A DNA stretch of 64,000 nt from Gymnogyps californianus. Taxonomy: Eukaryota > Chordata > Aves > Accipitriformes > Cathartidae. The notes below the pieces were generated by a model. The model was not told the DNA's origin. It did no database searches and saw only the letters and a list, made by a program, of their open reading frames with translations. Of the stretch, positions 10,871 through 24,800 are shown in pieces (position 1 is the first letter of the stretch; every line of letters starts with the position of its first letter). The DNA is taken from the NCBI RefSeq assembly GCF_018139145.2, contig NC_059481.1, forward strand, positions 17,472,368 to 17,536,367. The letters are read 5' to 3'. Both the position numbers and the translations under genes were made by a program.

Positions 10871-13800
10871 AACGACTGCTTTTAATTACAACACGCAACA
10901 TCTGCCCAGATGCGAAACGATCACAGGGCTCAAGCTGCGATCAAACATGGTACAGACCTCCCTGGGCTGCTGGTTCAGCATGGCGTAGCTGCTAAACTCA
11001 AGGATTTCTAGATCAGATTTACTTTTTTTTTGCCTTCCCGCTGGTCACCTAGGCTTTGCTTCCAGGTTAATTTATGTACTGATATTTCACATCTTTAAAA
11101 TCCTAAAAATGGTAAGATTCGTGGAAATCACAGCCACGGTTCTGCAAACCATCCCGGGTGTGCTGAGCCTGTGAACAGTGCCACCAACTAAGCCAGACAG
11201 GGAGAATAAGTAGGGGAGGGGGGGAGCCTGTGCTATGATACTGCTAAGATACAACTTACTTTTGTTCTCCTTGTTTAGTAGCAGCATGAGCTTCACCACT
11301 GCAAAATAGTTGTGTCTGGGGAGAGGGGCATGTTGCCACTGAACTGAAGTGAAACGGAGAAGAGGGGAAAGAAGAAAGCTGATTTCCTTCCTATTAAACT
11401 CTATACTTCAGGGTTGGCATGACAGGGTATAATCTATAGGAACACGTGACTAAACTGTGAAAAAGATTACAGACGTGTATTCCTGCTGGCAATGTCCCAT
11501 TGGAAAGGTGGCAGTGAAATAATGCATGATTTATCAACTTTCCTAGCCAATTGGGATGCTGTCTTCAATGCCACCCACTCGGTAATAAAAGCATCCTGTG
11601 TTTTTTGCGGGAAGTTCTTTAAGATGAGGAAATTTTGATGTGGATGATGTGCAGAAGGTCCCCTAGGCTGTCTGAATTGGTCATTGTTCCGGCTTTATTT
11701 CATTGCTTACTTTTGTGTAGTTTCCCAGTTTCCAACATGGGGCCCCAGTTTATTTCTGTTCAGGGGAAGAAACAAACAAACAAAAAAGTCCAGCTGGGCA
11801 GGAGGTCAAATTGGTGATGCAGACTCTTTCCCAAACATTGGTGTGAGCACTGCTCACATGATTTATTATTTGTAAACACTGACCCTGATGTTGGCCTTGC
11901 CTGTTCTGAGATGTTTGCCAGCTGCTGCTCGGCCTCTATCAGATTTCACTTGGTCGTACCCTGCTATTCCTCTTGCAGTGCATTGCTTCTCCGTAGCATG
12001 AAGGAAGAGGTGTAACGGGCTTCGAAAGCGAGAACCACCTCCAGCTGGTCACAGAGCTTAGAGTCCAAATCCACATCTACCATTCGCCTTTACATGTCTA
12101 TGTGAAATCAGAGCTCCACAGTGCCGTGTACTGGGCACGTACCTAGTCAAAGACACTCTTCACCCTCCAAAACTAATGTTCACAATCACTGTATGGGAAT
12201 CCTGGGTGTGAATCCACTCGGGATTCTGCCTTAAGTGTTCAGCCATTAGATAGGAGTGAGGGGTAAACACTAAATGATGTCCCACACTGATCCTTGCATT
12301 TGTTCCTTTGGTGATCCTTGGGCAAGGAGAGATGAATGACAAAGACTCCTACTAAGCTTGCTCAAAGCTGAGTACTGCCAGCTCTCCCGTGGAGTGATGC
12401 AGTATGGGTGGGCAGCACAAAATCCTTCTGAAGAGCATGAAAAATGGACATTGCCGGACCTACAATTTTCCTGCGATCATCTTTAGTCTTATCTTGGCAT
12501 TGCATCTGTGGTGCTGGACTGGCAAAGGGGCACTGTAGGCTTTGTAAGCCAAGTCATTTTGTTTCACATCCATTTTTTAATAGAGCCAGACTTATTCCTA
12601 AAATAAATATTCTGCAAATTTGCAACAGGATTTGCTGTAATCTATGAGCATATCAGCGTAATTTCCTCTGAAATGCACAGCCTGAAACATCTGTTGCTTG
12701 ACTAGCATAAACCGGGCAGTGGTAGATGCTGGATCTGGCACTTTTGTTTGACTTTTATTGCTACTTTGGGGTTTTTTTTATGTTCCTGTGGCAGGTATTT
12801 CAATCTACTAAGATTCAGGCTGAAAGCAAGCACAGGGAATTGATATTTATTGTCACTACAGAGTTCCTCTATTTGACAAGGTGCAATTGTACCAGTATGT
12901 ATGGTGTCAAACATATTCCAAACAGTCTAGAAATGGTAAAGCTCAAGATTATTCTGGCTTGTTTCTGATCCCCCTAAGAAGCAGGCTTATGCCGTTGGGA
13001 TTTTTGGTGCTCAGGTGAGAAGCTGCACAGCAGGAGGAAGAAAAGGAAGGCATTATCCATGTGCAAAGTGCAATTAATTCCATTTGTACCCATGCTCTGT
13101 CTCCTGCCTTCTAAGTATCTTATTTATGCCCTCTTTTGCCTGATTCTGAACATAATGGGGTTGAACCAGCCTCTCTGATGGTGGTTAACGATTTGGACGC
13201 TTTTTAATGCATTCCTTGCATTCGGTTAGGTTCTGATCAGCAATGTCTAGACACGTGGGGGTAGAGGCGTGACTCTGTTTGGAAATTGAACCTGCGGAGT
13301 CGGGGGGTCCCATAATTCGTACCTCTGTGTACCTCTTACATGAACCCTGCGTGTCTTTTCCAGTGGAAGATCTCAGAGAAATGCAGACGTGACCAAACGC
13401 AGACCGTTTCAGGAGGCTGGTGCTGAGATTATATGTCAGCGGTGCTTGGAGCCACATCTGAAACTCTCTGAAAGAAAGAGGAATCTTCCTCTTGGCTTAG
13501 GTGACCCTTCCATCAAACTCTGGATTGCTTTGAGGAGTTGAGCATGTCCCTGGAGGTGTCTGTGACCTTCTGCAAGGAGATGGAGCAGAGCTGCTGGCTG
13601 GCAATCTGCAGCATTAGTCCTGTGGCTCACGAAGTGAACTGTAGAGAATGTCCCCTTCACATGGACAACGTGGGATGGGTGGGTGGGTGTGTAGCACCCA
13701 GCAATTCTGCTGCTGCTTTTGGCAAAGGATTGCCTCCTTCTGTGGCTGCCCTTAAACGTGCTTGGAGCCTGGAGGACCTAGATTTATTCCATGGTGTCTC

Positions 13801-16800
13801 CATTCTGCAGTGCAATGGGACATTATATTCCACTACGTTGTGCGGGATGCTGAGGAACTACTCAATTACAATTTAATTTGGTTTTGTTCTTTAATTAGGC
13901 CAGATTGGGCTTTGTTCCCATCTGTTCAATAGAAATCTCAAGTGACTGATTCTCAAGAAAATAATATCTAAGCTCTGATCCATTTTTTTCTGAGCTATAC
14001 AAGATATTTAGTGTAGTCCCTTCCCCTTCATATGTTAAAAAGGCTGAACCAGTGGAAAATGGCTGAACTTGCTTGAGAATGAGGCATAAAGCCCCAGGAG
14101 GTAGTACATCTCCTGAGGACTTCCCAGCATCTCAGCTAACTTTAGACAGCATAAACTGATCCAGCTGTCCGTGCTGTCTTAACTTCCTTTGGAGCCAAAA
14201 GAGGGAAATTTTGCCCCAGAAGTGAAAATACTAAACCAGCCTCAAGAAATGCTATACTGGAAAGGAATCCTGAAACTGTAACGAAAGGGAAAAAGGGCCG
14301 TCATCTAGATGGTGGTCATGGAGTAGGATCTTCCAGGTTTTCAACCCTGCAATAAAATTGCAGCCATTCAAAGACTCAGCTTTCAGAATAAGATTATACT
14401 TGCTCTTCATATTAACATTCAAACAAGCAAATAGGCTGTTGGAGCAGAGAAGGCGTGGAAGCTTTTTTACAGTCTCACCCCTAAAAATGCCATTAAAGTG
14501 GGAAGCAAGACATCCAAAATCTCTGTCAAATGGCCGTATCCAAAGGAAATATTTGCAGATTGTTGCTATATAAATAATCTGTAAATATTGCTCCTGAATT
14601 TTAAATTAATTTTGCAATCCTAGCTCCATATTCTCAAGATACTGAGGACTTTTTGAGTAAATGTATTTGAGGTGAAGTGTCATTAACATGACAGTTTTAG
14701 AGAACATAATTTGTTTCATGTGGCTTCAGGGTTTTTTTGTTTTGGCTTTTTTCTGTGGGTGTATTTTTTTTTTTCCTTGTAGATGCTTTACTGATATTTC
14801 GCATGTCATTTGCCTAATTTGGGAATCATTCCTGGTTCCTGGTCTGGAATGTGAGGTTTCGCAACTCTGTTGTTCAATGACATCATGTGGTTTGTTCTGA
14901 ACAGAGCAGTAATAAAGTAAATAAGGGCAAGGGGAGTTTACCAGCCCTTCTATAATAAACATTTTATCTGAATAGTCATCTTTTGGGGATCTGTACTAAT
15001 TTGTGGGGTTTAGCTTTTACCTAGTAAGTCACGTTTTCTATGTGTATAGCACAAAGAGTCCCACTTAGATAACAAGGAAACTGCATCTTGGTTTCTTCTC
15101 CCCCTTAGCAGTGGTTGATGTGAAAGCCTGCTCTCCCGAGAGCTTTGGTAGAAGAACAGGACTTTGAGAAGTGAGAGGAAATTCATAGTCAGTGAAAAAT
15201 GCAGAAAGTATTAGGTTTCCTTTCTGATGAGAGCTTGCTTTTCTTTCCTGATACAAACATGAACCTCGAGGAGAAGGCTTTGCTGATTGCGGGGGTGGGA
15301 GTTGGTGTAGCTTTTCTCCCTGCTGAGCTGTTTCTCCAGTTTACACCTGTTCAGTATCATTAGAAGTTTGAGCTCTCACTAGCAATTGCACTTTCTGTAG
15401 AAGAGTCTGATGCTGGCTAAATAGAACGAGCGAGAGCGTTTCTATGCGATTGCTTCCGGGAATGGCAGATTTCTGTATTTATGGATGTCTATTACAAGAG
15501 CATCCCCATTTGTGGGGAAGGCTCTTCATGCATTGCTTAGCAATGCATATGAAACTCAGGCTGCCCTTTCCTTTGTGCTCTCTGATGGCCTCCAGGCAGC
15601 ACCCAGATGTATTTTTAGCTGCCAGAATAGGGTAGAATTTGCAAGAAATTGTGTAGAGAAGAAATAAGCAAAGGAGTTGAAGCTGGCTCAGTCGTTGGAT
15701 TTAGGCAAGCTGGATTTGTGGGAATGAATACATGTTTCTGTGCGAGAAATGAAATGTATACAAAATGAGGCAAACTACCTTCTCAAGGATTTTCTGCAGA
15801 AGTAATACACTTTCTGGACAAAGTCCAGAGTTCCAGTAAGGAAGGAAATAAAGTGTAACATGTAAGGGATCAGTGCTACATGAGCACACCTCTGATGTCT
15901 CAAAACTAAAAACCCAGGCTACTAGCAGAGATATAAATTCAAGGAGCGGCCAGGTCTCGATCAGAGAGTCTTTGAGTGTGGATGTCAGACAAGAGAGCAC
16001 ATGGTAATTGCAAGGATTAATCATTCTTCCAGTGACTATCGATAGATAACCTCAACCAGCAGTGCAGTAAAACTGCAATGCCTCATCTATCACGAGTGGT
16101 CTGAGGGCTGCTGTGAAGTCCTATTGCTAATTAAAGACCAGTGATCTAGAGCAAGCAGTAGCTTCTGATATACTTGGACAAGTCTGACTCCTTTGCACAT
16201 TCCTACTTAGCACATTATATTAGCCTGTTATTCCTATATCCCTCTAAAGCATTTATGGCTTTTTACAGACACTTAAAAGCCAGTGTTGTTGCTGCAAAAG
16301 GCTTGCAATTTAAGTCTACGATAAGCAGCAGATTTCTTTTAAACAAAGGTTGGTACAATCATTAAGCTGGGGCGCGGAGATTATCTCTTGAACAGTTTCC
16401 TACAATATCGCTAATATACACACTGTTGCAGTGTAGCAGTTAATCTGAAAGAAAACAGGGAAAGGAAGGACACCAATAAACCACAAATCTTTGTTTAGTT
16501 TGGATAACAATAATCAAAGAACATGAAAGCTGATTATGACTTTGCCTTCCACTGCTTCGCTGCCTATTCATGCAGTACGTCCTGGCTGGCCCGCTGAAAT
16601 GCAACCTGAAGGAAGCTGACAAATAATTCAATTTATTTTTTTTTTAAAGGTAATTTGCAGATTGTGTCCTTAGACTGTTTTTCTTCATCTCAGCTGCATA
16701 AAATAAACTCATTGGGGTGATAGCTTCTAATCTTGCAGCCTCAGATGACTTTGGAGGTTTATTGATGATGTTAAAGTGACTGCCAAGTAGCAGGACTCCA

Positions 16801-17110
16801 TCCAGAATTACAAGTGACCTGGATATGAAAAAAGCAGAATTGGATTTTAGCCCCTACATATACTATCTCCTGGTCCAGCTGAACTGTCGTCACCCCCAGA
16901 CATGGCACTTATTTCGTCATCGCAGGAGAGAGAAGTCAGATCAGCTCAAAGGAGAAATATGTGTGCTGTCATAGTATTTCTCATCCATCAGTACCTGCTT
17001 ACCTATGTCTTAAAAGTCCTGCACAGGTATAAGAAGCAGAGAATCCACTCGAGCCCTTGTAGAATGCTGCACTAACACATCACGGCAATTGCCGCTATGA
17101 AAGCAACTCT

Positions 17111-17146
17111 GGGATGTCTGCACGCCGTTCGTCATGCAGACATCCC
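17111..17146. repeat. Perfect 12-bp inverted repeat with 12-nt loop
   Basis: GGGATGTCTGCA at 17,111-17,122 is the exact reverse complement of TGCAGACATCCC at 17,135-17,146, with a 12-nt spacer containing CGCCGTTCGTCA. The pairing stops at both ends. It could form a short hairpin in RNA or a cruciform in DNA. The stem is shorter than a typical microRNA precursor. No associated mobile element was recognised. Confidence 0.8.
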
Positions 17147-17391
17147 TTTGGAGTGGGTAGCCGGTCTCCAGAAAGCCTGAAGCTCACCGAGTTGCTGTGT
17201 GACTTACCTGTCCATCCCGTGGTGGAACATCTCACCCTGACGGGTGCCTTTGGAGAGGTTATGCGCTCTCCCCATGCCACACCGCGCCTGTGGATTGGAG
17301 TGACCCCGCTGATCCTGGGTGCTCTTTTGCAAAGCATGTACCCTGTCAAAGTGCTACAGAAGAGCTAGTTATTGAGAGCAACACACCTTGC

Positions 17392-17449
17392 CAAACATCT
17401 GCTTGCAGTTCACAGGAATCCAAACATCTGCTTCCAGCTCACAGGAATC
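17392..17449. repeat. 29-bp tandem duplication
   Basis: Two adjacent 29-nt units, 17,392-17,420 and 17,421-17,449, both begin CAAACATCTGCTT and end CACAGGAATC. They differ at two positions (GCAGTT versus CCAGCT in the middle). This is a local duplication about 300 bp from the left end of the ERV LTR. Confidence 0.9.
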
Positions 17450-17740
17450 CTAACACCCGATGGAGCAGGGATGAGGCAAACTGCCTCCTGGCTGTACTGA
17501 AACATTCCCCTTTAAGCAGCAGCAGACTTTAATTCTGGTTTAACAGAGCAATGCCCGTAACTGTCATCCCAGCACCGGCCTTTCCCCTGCAATGACAATG
17601 ATCTTGAGTTGCTTCAAATAACTCTCCGGGTGGAGCAGCTCCCCTGGAAGCTGTGAGATTAAACCCTTGTGGCATCTTGTTACAGGAATCAGCAGATAGA
17701 GGATTATAGATGCGCAAGTGGCACCCGTTCTCTGGGGAAG

Positions 17741-18883
17741 TGTGGTGGGTTGACCCCGGCTGGATGCCAGGTGCCCACCAAAGCCACTCTGTCACTCCCT
17801 TCCTCAGCTAGACAGGGGAGAGAAAATATGACGAAAGGCTCGTGGGTCGAGATAAGGACAGGGAGAGATCGTTCAGCAATTACCGTCATGGGCAAAATAG
17901 ACTCGACTTGGGGAAAAAAATTAATTTATTACCAGTCAAATCAGAGTAGGATAATGAGAAATAAAACCAAATCTAAAAAACACCTTCCCCCCACCCCTCC
18001 CTTCTTCCCAGGCTCAACTTCACTCCTGAATTCTCTACCTCCTCCCCGCCAGCGGTGCAGGGGGACGGGGAATGGGGGTTGCGGTCAGTTCATCACACGT
18101 TGTCTCTGCCGCTCCTTCCTCCTCAGGGGAGGGCTCCTCACACTCTTCCCCTGCTCCAGCGTGGGGTCCCTCCCACAGGAGACAGTCCTCCACGAACTTC
18201 TCCAATGTGAGTCCTTCCCACGGGCTACAGTTCTTCACGAACTGCTCCAGCGTGGGTCCCTTCCCCGGGGTGCAGTCCTTCAGGAACAGACTGCTCCAGC
18301 GTGGGTCCCCCGTGGGGTCACAAGCCCTGCCAGCAAACCTGCTCCAGCCTGGGCTCCTCTCTCCACGGGGCCGCAGGTCCTGCCAGGAGCCTGCTCCAGC
18401 GCGGGCCTCCCACGGGGTCACAGCCTCCTTTGGGCATCCATCTGCTCCAGCGTGGGGTCCTCCACAGGCTGCAGGTGGATATCTGCTCCCCCGTGGACCT
18501 CCATGGGCTGCAGGGGGACAGCCTGCCTCACCATGGTCTTCCCCATGGGCTGCAGGGGAATCTCTGCTCCTGCGCCTGGAGCACCTCCTCCCCCTCCTTC
18601 TTCACTGACCTTGGTGTCTGCAGAGTTGTTTCTCTCACATATTCTCACTCCTCTCTCCGGCTGCAATTGCTGCTGCGCAGTAACTTTCCCCCCTTTCTTA
18701 AATCTGTTATCCCAGAGGCGCTACCACCATCACTGATGGGCTCGGCCTTGGCCAGCAGCAGGTCCATCTTGGAGCTGGCTGGCATTGGTGCTATCAGACA
18801 GAGGGGAAGCTTCTAGCAGCTTCTCACAGAAGCCACCCCTGTACCCCCCCGCTACCAAAACCTTGCCATTCAAACCCAATACA
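17741..18883 (-). mobile_element. Avian endogenous retrovirus LTR (ERVL-like), minus orientation, with internal minisatellite
   Basis: On the minus strand this element starts TGTATTGGG and ends CCACCACA, the usual TG...CA ends of an LTR. I recognise it as a dispersed repeat common in bird genomes. The orientation is set by an AATAAA-type signal on the minus strand at about 17,925-17,935 and by a downstream CTTATCTCGACCCACGAG motif (17,839-17,856) shared, with one mismatch, with the plus-strand LTR at 32,951. The middle (about 18,150-18,570) is a degenerate minisatellite. No clean 5-bp target duplication is visible (GGAAG on the left, CAAGG on the right), so the insertion is old or one end has been altered. 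No internal gag, pol or env sequence flanks it; it is a solo LTR. Open frames of up to 355 codons on either strand run through it and are by-products of the repeats. Confidence 0.75.
18151..18570 (-). repeat. Minisatellite inside the LTR, units of about 46-52 bp
   Basis: Each unit carries a version of CTGCTCCAGCGTGGGTCC followed by a CCCACGGG-type block and a TCCT-rich stretch. Clear units begin near 18,150, 18,197, 18,242, 18,290, 18,338, 18,390 and 18,440, with more degenerate units to about 18,570. On the minus strand several units stay in one frame and give a repeated peptide with LEQF or LEKF followed by PWEG, ending in an acidic EEEGAAETT stretch. This frame (128 codons, 18,035-18,421) has no known domain. 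Confidence 0.8.
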
Positions 18884-21800
18884 CAAGGTAGGGAAACATC
18901 TGTTTACATCTGCAGCAGAGCTTCCAAATCCCCAGTGTGAACCAGACCTAAGAGTGTTTCATGGCAAGATGGATACCAGGAGGAGGACATTCCAAAAGGT
19001 GTACTGACAGAGGAAAATCCATCAGCTTTTGCTATGGTTTGTTGCTTTCAAAAAGGGCTGAACATTGTGGCTCGTTAGTGCTGGTTTTGTTTGGTTGTTT
19101 TTGCTGTGATTTCCAGAGAAGGATTTTTCTGTTTTTACTTCAGAAACATGAAGCTTTATCTTTGTTTGGCTGGAGGGTCTCTAAGGATGAGTGGAGAAAT
19201 AGTAGGATTATGACCTTACTAGATCAAAAGACAAAAGATAAGCAATCAGGAAAGGAAGGATTATTTCTTAAATTGCTAGAAACTCGCTGTTGCTTGTTAT
19301 CATCTATTTAATTCAAATATCAGAAAGACACCTGGGGTAAGAATCTAGATGTTCAGAAGATTCAGCAATCTCATCCTTTTTAAAAAAAACCTCACACCTA
19401 CTTTCCACTCTGTTTAAAAAGCAAAGCAGAAAGGGAAAATGTCTTGATAGTTCTCAAATAACAAACACATTTTTTTCAACTAAATTTTTAAGCCCCTGTT
19501 ACACATGAAGAGTAAGTGTAAAATATATTTGTTTCCTTTACAGAGCACCTTTAAATCAACTAAATAAATGTTGCTTCCCACTACACAAATTGTCACTTAA
19601 GCCAGCCTTTGTGAGGTGCAATTTCTACCCATCTCTTGTTTTTGCTGCCTGAAACACCATTTAAAATATTTTCAGCATCACCCCAAATACAGCTGACGAT
19701 TTTTGGAAGCAAGCACTTCAAATAAGGTTGGCTGTAAAGAATTTGCCTGGCACTAAACATCTGCTGTCAGCGCTGTTATCAGCACAGTGCCACAAACCCT
19801 TCCTCACCTGTGGGATGCTAATAGGTTTATTGCAGTTGAGATGAAAGATGTCTAGTCCATAAGCCTATTCTGTTTCTCCCCATTTTCTTTCCCCAATCCA
19901 AACACCTGTGAAAGAATGTAGTGTTTATGAAGGTAGGAGTCTAATAGCACTGTCTGGAGCCAAACATAACATACAATCCTCCCTAAGGAGGCTAATTCAC
20001 CGTGGTCCTAGCTATGAGAATTTGCCAGTCTAGCCTGTACTCCAACTCCTGTCTCCTGCCAAATCTGCTGTGCCTCTAAATCCTGAGCACCAAGACCCCT
20101 ACAAGCACTTCTGAGCCAGATGTACTTATTATCTTCCAGTGTACCATAAACTTCATCTCAAATCAAACCCCTTAAAATTTCAGCGCTAAACTCTGAGCAC
20201 AGCTCTACCCAGTGAATCCTTACTGGTAGGGTGAACCTTGTTAGAGCGTTAAACCTCACACAGTCCAGGGAATGGCTTACCCATTCTCTAGAAGAAGGGC
20301 TGATAGAAAAATCAACTCATTTGAATTCAGCTTGGAAAAATTTCCATTTTATGTCATGCTTCCTGCCAGCAGAATGCAAAGCCTTTTTATCAGACTAAAC
20401 CTTCTCCAAATCCCTGGGCAGTGGGTAATAATGTCTGCTTCTATAGTGTACTTCAGAGCATTTCTTCAAAGCCTTCACTACGTGCACAACACTGTAATGA
20501 CCTTTATTTTACAGAGAGATAAAGCCACGCTCGGGAGCAGTGTAGGCCAATGGAGTAAGGTGTAATGGCACAGTATGCTCCGCATGCGGATCTGTACGTA
20601 GCCCTTTGGCTGAGCGATGTGAGCGGTAAATTGGAAAGTGCTTCTAGGTCACAGAAAAATGAAATCATGCAGACAGTTGCTCCACGGGCTAGTGGGCATT
20701 AGCTAATGCCAGACAGGGTGGGGTGGACCTACAGGCAAAGGTCATTCCTCTGCTCCCACCCAATACAAATCCTTTAGCGTTGGGTGCTCTGGGGCCACCT
20801 AAAGCAATCTGGCATTGGGTTCTCTTGCCCCAGTTCCCTGGCTGCACTGCTCCGTCCTACCACTCCTCCAGAATATCCTTCCCTGGCTGCTGGCGTAGGC
20901 TCTCGAAGGGAGGGATGCCACAGCATGGCAGGAAAACCTGCACAGAAGAGCTGCTCTAGACTGGTTAAATTTGCCCAGTTTCTCTAAGGCTTACAGATCA
21001 ATGATCCATTTGCAGTTAGGAGTGTCCCTAGGAGTCCTCTGCCTGCTCTTAGTCCCCTCCTCCTCCACTCAAGAGGTGCTGGGAGATGGGTTAAGGGAAC
21101 TGCAGACTACCTGCATGCCATGGCAGATTCCGAGTCCTAAACCCTGTTTGGGAACTCTAGAATCCCTCCTTAAATCCAGCCCCAAACACCTAAAACAAAG
21201 GAAAGACAGTAGACATTTTCACTTATGAATTTTCATCCGCCAGCAGAGGAGCGAGTGTAGATTTCAGAGAAATAAGAGAGAGTTAGTTACGCTTCCCTGA
21301 ATAATCCACTCTTGTCAACAGAGGTTGCTAATAGAGGCTCTGCCCGGGCATTTGGATGGAAATTAATGCATTGAGGAAACAAAGCCTTGTGCAGTTTGCA
21401 GACATGACACTAGCTCAGTGAACGGAAATGATACATCCAGTTTTATTATAGAAGATTCTTGGTAGACATGTTTATTAAATGGCTTGCCTGCCAAAAGTGC
21501 TAAAGGATTCTCTGTTGTTTTCCTTCTGGCTTGCTGTATCACATATCTCTAGGGCTTCAGATGGAGCATCTCCCCATACGCTGCACTTTTTAGGCTTTTC
21601 CCCCCATGGCATGATCTTAATGAGCATCTCCTTTAAGGCCTATAGGCATCAGCAGATACGAGACTTCCAGTCTGCCCAGCTCTGAGATGCATTGCACTGA
21701 GATATTTTCACTCTGAGTTTCCAGTCTATCCTTTGCATTATCTTTCTGGTTTCCCTGGTGTTTGTGATCCCTTTCAACTTCATGTCACTTTTGTGATATG

Positions 21801-24800
21801 CCTGTCATCCTTTTGTTCAATCCTTCTTTAGAGTCATCAATAAAAATGTCAAAAAAGACCAAAGACCTGATTTCTGTGATGCCCTCATAAACATAATTCT
21901 ATAACACAATAACTCCCTGTTTAGTATTCCTCTTTGTTTGCAGCTGCTCAGCTGTGATTTGGTCCATGGACTATTGCATTCAGATAATCCAAAGAGCTAA
22001 ATTTTATCATATGATATCAAATGCTTTACCAAATCCAAACATGCTCACAGATTTTTAAGATCAGAAAGAAGAATGAGAGCATCAAATCTGCTCCTTTCAA
22101 TCCTCGGTTGAGCTTGCTAATGGGCATCACTAAAGCATCTCTTCCAGAATGTCTGGAGTTGAAGACCCCATGAGATGGGAAATCAAATACTTTGCTTCAT
22201 TAATCACACATACTGCTTTTTTTGTTTTAAAAAACTTATTGTTAAATTTAATCAGGCTTTACTTTCTAGACATTGTTTTTGTGTCTTTTTTCTCTAGATT
22301 AAAGATTGTCTAGTATCCAGTTGTTTCTCACTACGCTTATTGATGTTTCATGCAGTGATCTTTTGGGTTTTTTTTCTTTTTTTTACTAACAGTGCTCTTG
22401 ATTCTGCAAACTCTTTTTATACGTACCTGCGTGTAGAAGTCAGTCAGTCTCTGTGATGAGGAGGATCTGCTTTCATGGGGCAATTTGCCAACTTTGAACT
22501 AGAGTTTCTAATGCTCCCCATAAACAGCTATCTGTCAACTCTGGCAAGGCTCCCTTTCTTGCACATCTTGCTATCACTTGTGGGTTCCCTGATGTACTTT
22601 AATTTTCATGTCTCCCTACATAACTCATTTTCAATCATTTAAAAGCTTAGGTAAGGTTCAAGACTGTCTTTAAACAATGGTCCTGATTCCCTACTCACTC
22701 AGATGTGGGCAAATGCAGAGCAACTGCTTTGAAGTCAGCGATGGAAAACAGGTATAAATGTCAGGGGAGACAGACACAATCTCTTTTGTTATCTCTGGAG
22801 CAGGTCATGCAGAAATAGCATCCCAAACAATATCTATGACCAGCTGTTCATCCTGTGCCTCCAGTCATTCTCCACATACCTCAGATCCCATCTCCCAGCC
22901 GACAAGAAAACCAACTAATCCAAAAAATGGAATTACCTAATTTTCTTCCCCATTATCTGAGGCTCATAATAGAAATGTGAAATGACCTGCTGTATTTCAG
23001 CAGCAAAACTGAAGATGCTAGTTGACTCTCAGGTCTCAATTCTCACTACATCATATTTCCATTTGCAAAGGTCAGGGTCAAGCCTGGTGGGGTTTTTTGT
23101 TCAGGAAAAGCTCCCTACAGATTAAATGGGATTCTTTCAGAGTTAAAGAGGGAAGGGGGGAAAAAGGAAAGAAAGAGCCGCAGGATTTATTTAATGGAAA
23201 AAGCCTACTTCTCAGGTGGTATAAATGAGGGTAGTTCTGCTGACTTACACCAGTTGAAGACTGGGAGCATCCTGTGCCTGTGCTCCGCTGCCTCACCCCA
23301 TAAATTGTGGCCAGGATGATCTAGGCTTCCCTCTGACCTTTCATTTCAGCCGACAAGGGCTGCGTCATGCCTTTCTCCGTGGGAAGGACAGTGCCTCACC
23401 TGCCATGATGTGGATTCGGGGATTCCCCAGAGCCATCGATGGAGGAGAGACAGGCAGCTCTCTCCTCACACTCGTACCCATGATGAATAGTAATCCCACA
23501 GGCAGGGAATCAAGAGGAGGGAGAGATATTTAAACATTTTCTTTACTTGCTCAACCTCTGAGTCCAAATATATGGGTGTCTAGGTCTGGGCTTCAGCTTG
23601 AGAGCTGTAAATAAGGACCTGTAAGCTATCTTAAGCTTGTAAATCTCGCCGTCATCCTGAGTAATCAACTGACGTTGTCAGTCAGACCTGCCAGAACACA
23701 CTTCATTACGCTCATTACGCAGAGTTGAAAGCAAACTCGAGCACAGCCTGCAGAGCTCAGACCTCGCAGAGCAAACAGCAAGCAGGGCAAGCACAGCACC
23801 CGTAAGGAGCCCGTGGAGCCGGTGTCACCGCCGAGGCAGTCGGCAGAGCTGAGGTGCTTCCTCTCCTGGGCCGTAGCGTTAGATGAACGTGGCCGGCAGC
23901 CGGCTGCCACGCCGTGCAGAGCCGGTGGTGTGTTCGGTTTCCTGGCATCGAGGTTGCCAAGGAAGCAAAGTCGCAGGATCTCCTCCACGACCATCTGCGT
24001 TGTCTCATAAGGCATCAAATACGTCAAGGAGATTTCTCCCCTGGGCCATCATCTAGACGCTTGCTGGTGCGTTTGACTTGCATGGTAGTGAAATGCCATA
24101 AAGTTAAATGAATTATTCCAAAAGTGGAGAAAGTGAAAAGCTCTTTGCTGTGAGCTCAGTGCCACAGCAGTAGGAAATGATTTTGCTCTTGGTTTTGAGT
24201 TTCACAGTGTCAGAAAGGCCCCCATTTTATATCTGAGTACCAGACCTCTACATCCTTGTTCATGTGCCTAAATAAGTGTCAGCCCCAGGCTACGAATTCA
24301 GGCCAGGGCGTGTTTGCCAGGGCCCTGCAACAGCTTTTCATAACACGCTGCTCTCAGACCAGCTTCCCCAGTTGCGTGGCTTCCCATGCACGGCACCGCT
24401 TCATAGGCATGCAGGTGATGGGGGGCACAGGACCTGCCTGCAGTTTAGCGACGACAGCGGTAGACATCCTTTCTTCCCTGGCCATCCTTTCGCAGCAGAG
24501 GCTGCAGCAGGACTGTGGAAGCACAGGTTTCTCTGGGGACAGTGAAGCCAGAGGGATGAAAAGGAGCAGCTTCTGTGAAGTGAGGAAGGGGGAGAGTGGG
24601 TCAGGCAGGAGCACTGATCCACGTCCTGCACTGTGAAGCTGCTGTACAGCACATTGGGGGCTTTTTGGAGAGAGAGGCCAAGCCCTGGCTGGCAAAGTTA
24701 CATCCAGACAGTTGCAGTGATGAATGGGATGTGATTCATGTAGCAAATGTGCTCCCATGATGGAAATCACTTTGCTGGAGAATTGATGATGCTCGGCATA

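Larger units (their letters stand above)
10871..17740. other. Intergenic, upstream of FAM174B: no gene seen
   Basis: AT-moderate unique sequence with no recognised exon, RNA gene or repeat family. Open frames are short and lack flanking splice sites or family similarity. Two small structures near its right end are listed separately: a 12-bp perfect inverted repeat at 17,111-17,146 and a 29-bp tandem duplication at 17,392-17,449. Confidence 0.7.

Noticed and set aside
17669..18736. 355-codon plus-strand open frame
   Set aside because: It is produced by the LTR minisatellite and begins in flanking DNA. The peptide is low complexity with no retroviral or cellular domain.
23750..24030. GC-richer patch with overlapping frames on both strands
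   Set aside because: No splice signals, domain or repeat similarity that I can name; not enough to call an exon or promoter.
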